Source of the DNA: Durusdinium trenchii
Lineage: Eukaryota; Sar; Dinophyceae; Suessiales; Symbiodiniaceae
NCBI GenBank assembly: GCA_963970005.1
Contig: CAXAMN010025650.1
Span: 501,016 to 565,015, forward strand
Direction: 5' to 3'
Length of the DNA stretch: 64,000 bases
Shown here: one piece after another, positions 61,001 through 64,000 of the stretch
Numbering within the stretch: the first letter of the stretch is position 1
Layout of the letters: the number at the start of each line of letters is the position of its first letter
Notes under the pieces: generated by a model
What the model saw: only the letters and a program-made list of their open reading frames with translations
Databases searched by the model: none
What the model was told of the DNA's origin: nothing
Made by a program: the position numbers and the translations under genes

Positions 61001-62376
61001 TTCCCTCTCAATTTAGACCTTGTTTTTTCCATGTTTGTGTTTTTTTGCATTTTTTCTTTAGAGACCTTTTCTGTGTGTCCTTTTTCTTTAGATTTGTTCT
61101 TTCGACCTGTTCTTGTGTTTTTTTCTTCTTGCAACCGTTTTTTTGTTTATTGACCCATGTTATGTTGTGATTCTTCTTTAGCCATTTTACTTTTCCGGTT
61201 ACTCGTTAGTCCTTTTAAACATATGTCCTTTTTTGTTGTTCCTGTTCTTTTGTAGACCTTTTTCGTTTTCCTTGTTTTTCTTTAGACTTTGTTTTCCTTT
61301 TTGCACCCTTTCGTGAGACCATTTCTGTTTTGCTTTCGTTCTTTACACCTTGTCTTTTATCCATTATTCTTTTGGCCTTTACTGGTGCCCTTTTTTCTTT
61401 ATACGTGTTCTATGTTTGCTTTGATATTTGTTTATAGACATGTTCTTTTTTGCGTTTCTCCTACTTTAGTATTTTCCATTGCGCGGGCGTTCGGTAAAAG
61501 CACACGCGCATCGATGCGCCGAAGCCGCGTAGCGTCGAGGCGTGGAGGCGTCGAAGCCGCGAAGCCGCCAAGCGTCGAGGCGCAAAGCCGCGATGGCCAT
61601 GATGCGCTGGCAGGACGTGCCATGCACAATGTTTTGAGGTATTGACTTTGATGGTGGACTGGACCTTACTGCAGCAACAGCTGGCTGCCGCCTGCCACTT
61701 TAGATGGTGTGAAGCACGCAGTGCAGTGAGACACTGGTCTACCAAGAGTTGATACCAGTGGTTGTCTGACGGTTAACATGCGGCTGCCAGAGTGAACAGT
61801 GGAAATGACAGACTACGGGTACCCCTCTTCGATGTGGTACGGCTTGACCTTTAGCGCAAGCTACCCAGCCATCCAGCCACCTGCGTCCCTTGACTTTCCG
61901 AAGTTCAGTGAGATGGTCAGTAACACGGCTTCGTAGAGTTATTGAGTTGAGACAGCGGCTTGACTGATCTTTTTGTTTCTCTTGGCCACGCTTTTTCGAG
62001 AACTTTGAGAAGCAGTGGCGTGGTCGAGCCATGTCGAACCTGAGTTTTTTTTGTAATTTTGCTATTGCAGGGAGAGTCAGTGTTGCGATATTTCCATTGC
62101 TCATGTTGCAGAAAAGCGACTAATTCGAAGCATGTGCGGCCACAAGCGACCGCCTTCGGCAATCGCAAGAATTAGACCTTAACTTGTTTTTTGTTGTCCT
62201 GTGTTTCTGCAGACCGTTGTTTAAATCGTAATTGTGCTTTCTGTAGACGCTTCCTTTTTCTTGTGAACAGTCTAGACGTTTCTTTTTCCAAGCTACGTTT
62301 TCTTCTGTTTGTCAGACATTTCTTTTTGCTCAGCGCTTTGGAGGCCTTGGGAATACATACTGTGCTGGTCCATGAG
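58043..62376 (+). CDS. HAD-superfamily pyrimidine 5'-nucleotidase (SDT1-like)
   Basis: Hydrolyses nucleoside monophosphates in the related yeast and plant enzymes. Exons: 58,043-58,106 (LDVDDTLYPVTSGFSDHRNG; motif I DVDDT, nucleophile first Asp), 58,216-58,304 (FMVEHLSFESAESAKILRDE), 58,437-58,480 (RYHSTMKGLTIATE), 58,738-58,768 (EGRLPKPFKQ), 58,878-58,940 (EELGQYWADHCDFAKCLSYA), about 60,345-60,487 (LPTNAADVRYALRCLEVLGV; motif II Thr in PTN), 60,634-60,693 (AFKAVLDAIGAVPERTVMFE), 60,914-60,943 (DSMKNIRACK; motif IV ED) and 62,344-62,376 (ALGIHTVLVHE). The plant-type order DDTLYP, HGRLP, TNA, FEDS, ALG...VLV is intact. Joins are phase-exact with GC donors (58,107; 58,305; 60,944; 62,377) and GA donors (58,481; 58,769; 60,694). 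The exon between motifs I and II covering IVF was only partly resolved, and the final exons are not seen. Possibly nested in a further kinase intron. Confidence 0.85.
58510..58637. repeat. Family B array in nucleotidase intron
   Basis: Five forward units of GGTTGGAGGCCATCGCTAG type lie between exons at 58,480 and 58,738. Confidence 0.9.
59345..59510. repeat. Tandem repeat of about 35 bp (CACTTGAA...TGTGGCATGTGCAAA)
   Basis: Five imperfect units built from CACTTGAAAGA, TTCTGTGGCATG and TGCAAACACTTG in a nucleotidase intron. Just upstream (59,130-59,220) is a run of TGGTCC words (CTTTGGTCCTTTGGTCCCG). Confidence 0.8.
60750..60855. repeat. Family B array in nucleotidase intron
   Basis: Five forward units between the exons at 60,693 and 60,914. 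The array makes up half of this 220-bp intron. Confidence 0.9.
60990..61460. repeat. T-rich tract with recurring CTTTAGACC words
   Basis: Strongly T-rich sequence in the last long nucleotidase intron, punctuated by TTTCTTTAGA(C) and GTTCTTTT words. Similar short tracts occur at 55,318-55,350, 57,118-57,190 and 31,490-31,640. The open frames across it are compositional. Confidence 0.6.
61490..61625. repeat. GC-rich patch of GAAGCCGCG / GCGTCGAGGCG words
   Basis: An abrupt GC-rich island follows the T-rich tract. It contains three GCGTCGAGGCG-like words interleaved with GAAGCCGCG and AAAGCCGCG, giving an imperfect period of about 25-30 bp. Confidence 0.7.
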
Positions 62377-62479
62377 GCGGGGAGACAACGTGACTGGTGC
62401 ACATGGTTCGTGGAACACCTCAACCCGAGTGAGCACACCAGCTCCTTTGTTTGGATGTTTTGATGTTGACTGAGCACGG

Positions 62480-64000
62480 GAAAGAAAATATATGTGCGCA
62501 TAACTCGTTTTAGTGTTAGTTGCATGTATGTTTTCGACTTTATCCCTGCGTCGCTTTGCATTTTTTGTGCCTATTGTAGCTCGCTATCGTGCCTCCGGGC
62601 CCTCCTCCAGCAGCAGGTCCTTTGTCCAGGGACACTTTCATTTTTTGCGTTTCAGACATTGTTCTTCATCATCTAGTCAGTTGAGGTCAGCTAAGTTGAA
62701 AGACCCAGTATTTTTTCCTGCCACTCATCCGGTTTTCTCGAGTTTGTTTATACATGCTAGTTTTCTCTTGTCCGTTTCCCAATGAACAATGTTTGGCAAA
62801 TGCAACATTTATCGTGTTCTAATATGTCCTGATGTGCCAGCCAGTTCTCAACATGAAGTTCACCACAAGGGAGTTTTTTTTTCTTCAGGTTCCCTGCTAT
62901 GTTTGGTGTTGCATTGCAAGGCTGCGGCTGTAAGATGGAATGTTCGAATGTCATGAGTGCAGACCCAATTACGAGTCTCATAATGCACCAACTACATGAA
63001 TTGTGGTACCGGCAAACGTTTTTGCCGCGACTTTGAGTGTGACTACAAAGGAGAACACATGAAGGCCAAGGATGCGCCCACCTTAGACCGTTCTACAATA
63101 TGCTGAAGTAGGATGCAGCGTGATCAACCCTTGCACATCATAGATGCTGATCGCCAAGAGTAGGTTGGAGGCCATTGCTATTAGGGAGGCCTGAAGAGCG
63201 AAGACCTCCCTGGGAGCGAAAACCTTTTCGGGTCGAGGGGTTTTCTAGCTCATCCCACATCCCACACTTAATCACGAATACTAGCATCACCTAGCTGGAG
63301 TTTGTTTTGCTGAATTATAAGAGATGATCGCTTTGTCAAATTCGAAGTCCTGGCCTCAACAGCCTACCACCTGTTTACGGACCAACAATCAACATCACCA
63401 ATCACCGAAACAGACTGCTAACATCTGTAACTAAAAGTTACCATCAACATCAACACGTTCATCACAAAGCCACCTATCACCAATCACTTCATCACTACCA
63501 GATCAATACAGTAGAAACAAGAAGCTACTAGGAACAAGTGCATCGCTTCTAGTAACAAGTGCCTTACTAGTAACAAGAAGCTAGTAACAAAGGGCATCAA
63601 TACTATTCAATACTAATTACTGAGTTTACAAACTTTACCTCCCTGCTTTTGTGGCCCTTGGAGGTCGAACCGCTTGCCGGGTTTAAACCGATGCTAGTGC
63701 ACCTTCGGCGACAACGTTTTGCTTCCTTGCTGGTCAAGTAAAGCCTTTTCGCCTTGTGTGTTTCTATCAATGCCAAATGGTTTATTACTAGATTGATACG
63801 TACTACAGAGTACTACATACCATTCCCTGCTGTTCCATGTTTGTTTGCCTTTCCTAGTCGTTCCGCACAAAGTATCAACCCAAGTTTAGAATAGTTTAAC
63901 TATTCTTTCGTGGGGTGCCCCGGCCTTTTGAGTGTGCCGCCAGGCAGAGGGAGGCAGGATGCAAAGCAAGACAGAACTGAAGACTCGTTTGACTGATCTG
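62480..64000. other. Right end without assigned gene
   Basis: No exon chain was found. Family B modules lie at 63,160-63,185 and the TACTAGTAACAAG variant of family A at 63,510-63,610. A short open segment around 63,020-63,080 (CRDFECDYKGEHMKAKDAPT) might be coding. Confidence 0.4.

Overview
The window looks like nuclear DNA of a dinoflagellate, most likely a symbiodiniacean-type alga; species was not determined. Evidence read directly: genes are broken into short exons of about 24-200 nt. Introns end in AG, usually followed by G, and begin with GT, GC or GA. All convincing coding evidence lies on the + strand over 64 kb. Introns and spacers are full of short tandem modules built around GCTANTAGG. 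Most long uninterrupted ORFs are chance or repeat-derived; real genes had to be pieced together exon by exon from family motifs and from phase-consistent splice junctions.

Layout: 1-0.5 kb minisatellite; 1.7-3.4 kb unassigned exons; 4.9-10.2 kb biotin-dependent carboxylase (carboxyltransferase barrel plus biotinyl domain); 10.6-15 kb mostly non-coding; 15.1-17.2 kb pentapeptide-repeat protein; 17.9-21.3 kb Gly/Tyr-rich protein; 23.9-34.6 kb scattered exons, many of PPR type, interrupted by a large poly-pyrimidine inverted-repeat block at 27.2-28.4 kb; 37.1-37.6 kb Arg/Glu-rich ORF; 39.2-40.05 kb N-lobe exons of a Ser/Thr protein kinase; 40.5-43.3 kb BAR-like coiled-coil exons; 44.3-45.4 kb membrane-type exons; 45.95-48.68 kb nucleotide-sugar transporter; 48.96-55.5 kb coiled-coil protein; 56.1-57.64 kb C-lobe exons of the same kinase; 58.0-62.4 kb HAD-family pyrimidine 5'-nucleotidase-like gene.

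The most unusual observation is the kinase. The exons at 39.2-40.05 kb end in the hinge strand (LAQLVCE). The next exon in frame and in homology order (LVDGESLRAF) lies 16,046 bp downstream. That interval carries at least two other convincing genes on the same strand (nucleotide-sugar transporter and coiled-coil protein), plus a probable BAR-like gene. Either genes are nested in one giant intron or the assembly is wrong; both deserve a check. The kinase then stops in its activation loop (CGTPS) and the rest is not found before the window ends, so the nucleotidase gene may also be nested.

No operon-like pathway links the genes: carboxylation of a 2-oxoacid, Golgi/ER sugar transport, nucleotide dephosphorylation, organelle RNA processing (PPR) and signalling are unrelated roles. 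Same-strand arrangement is the known habit of dinoflagellate gene blocks. Three 10-N gaps (16,432, 27,395 and 54,821) all fall inside repeat arrays.
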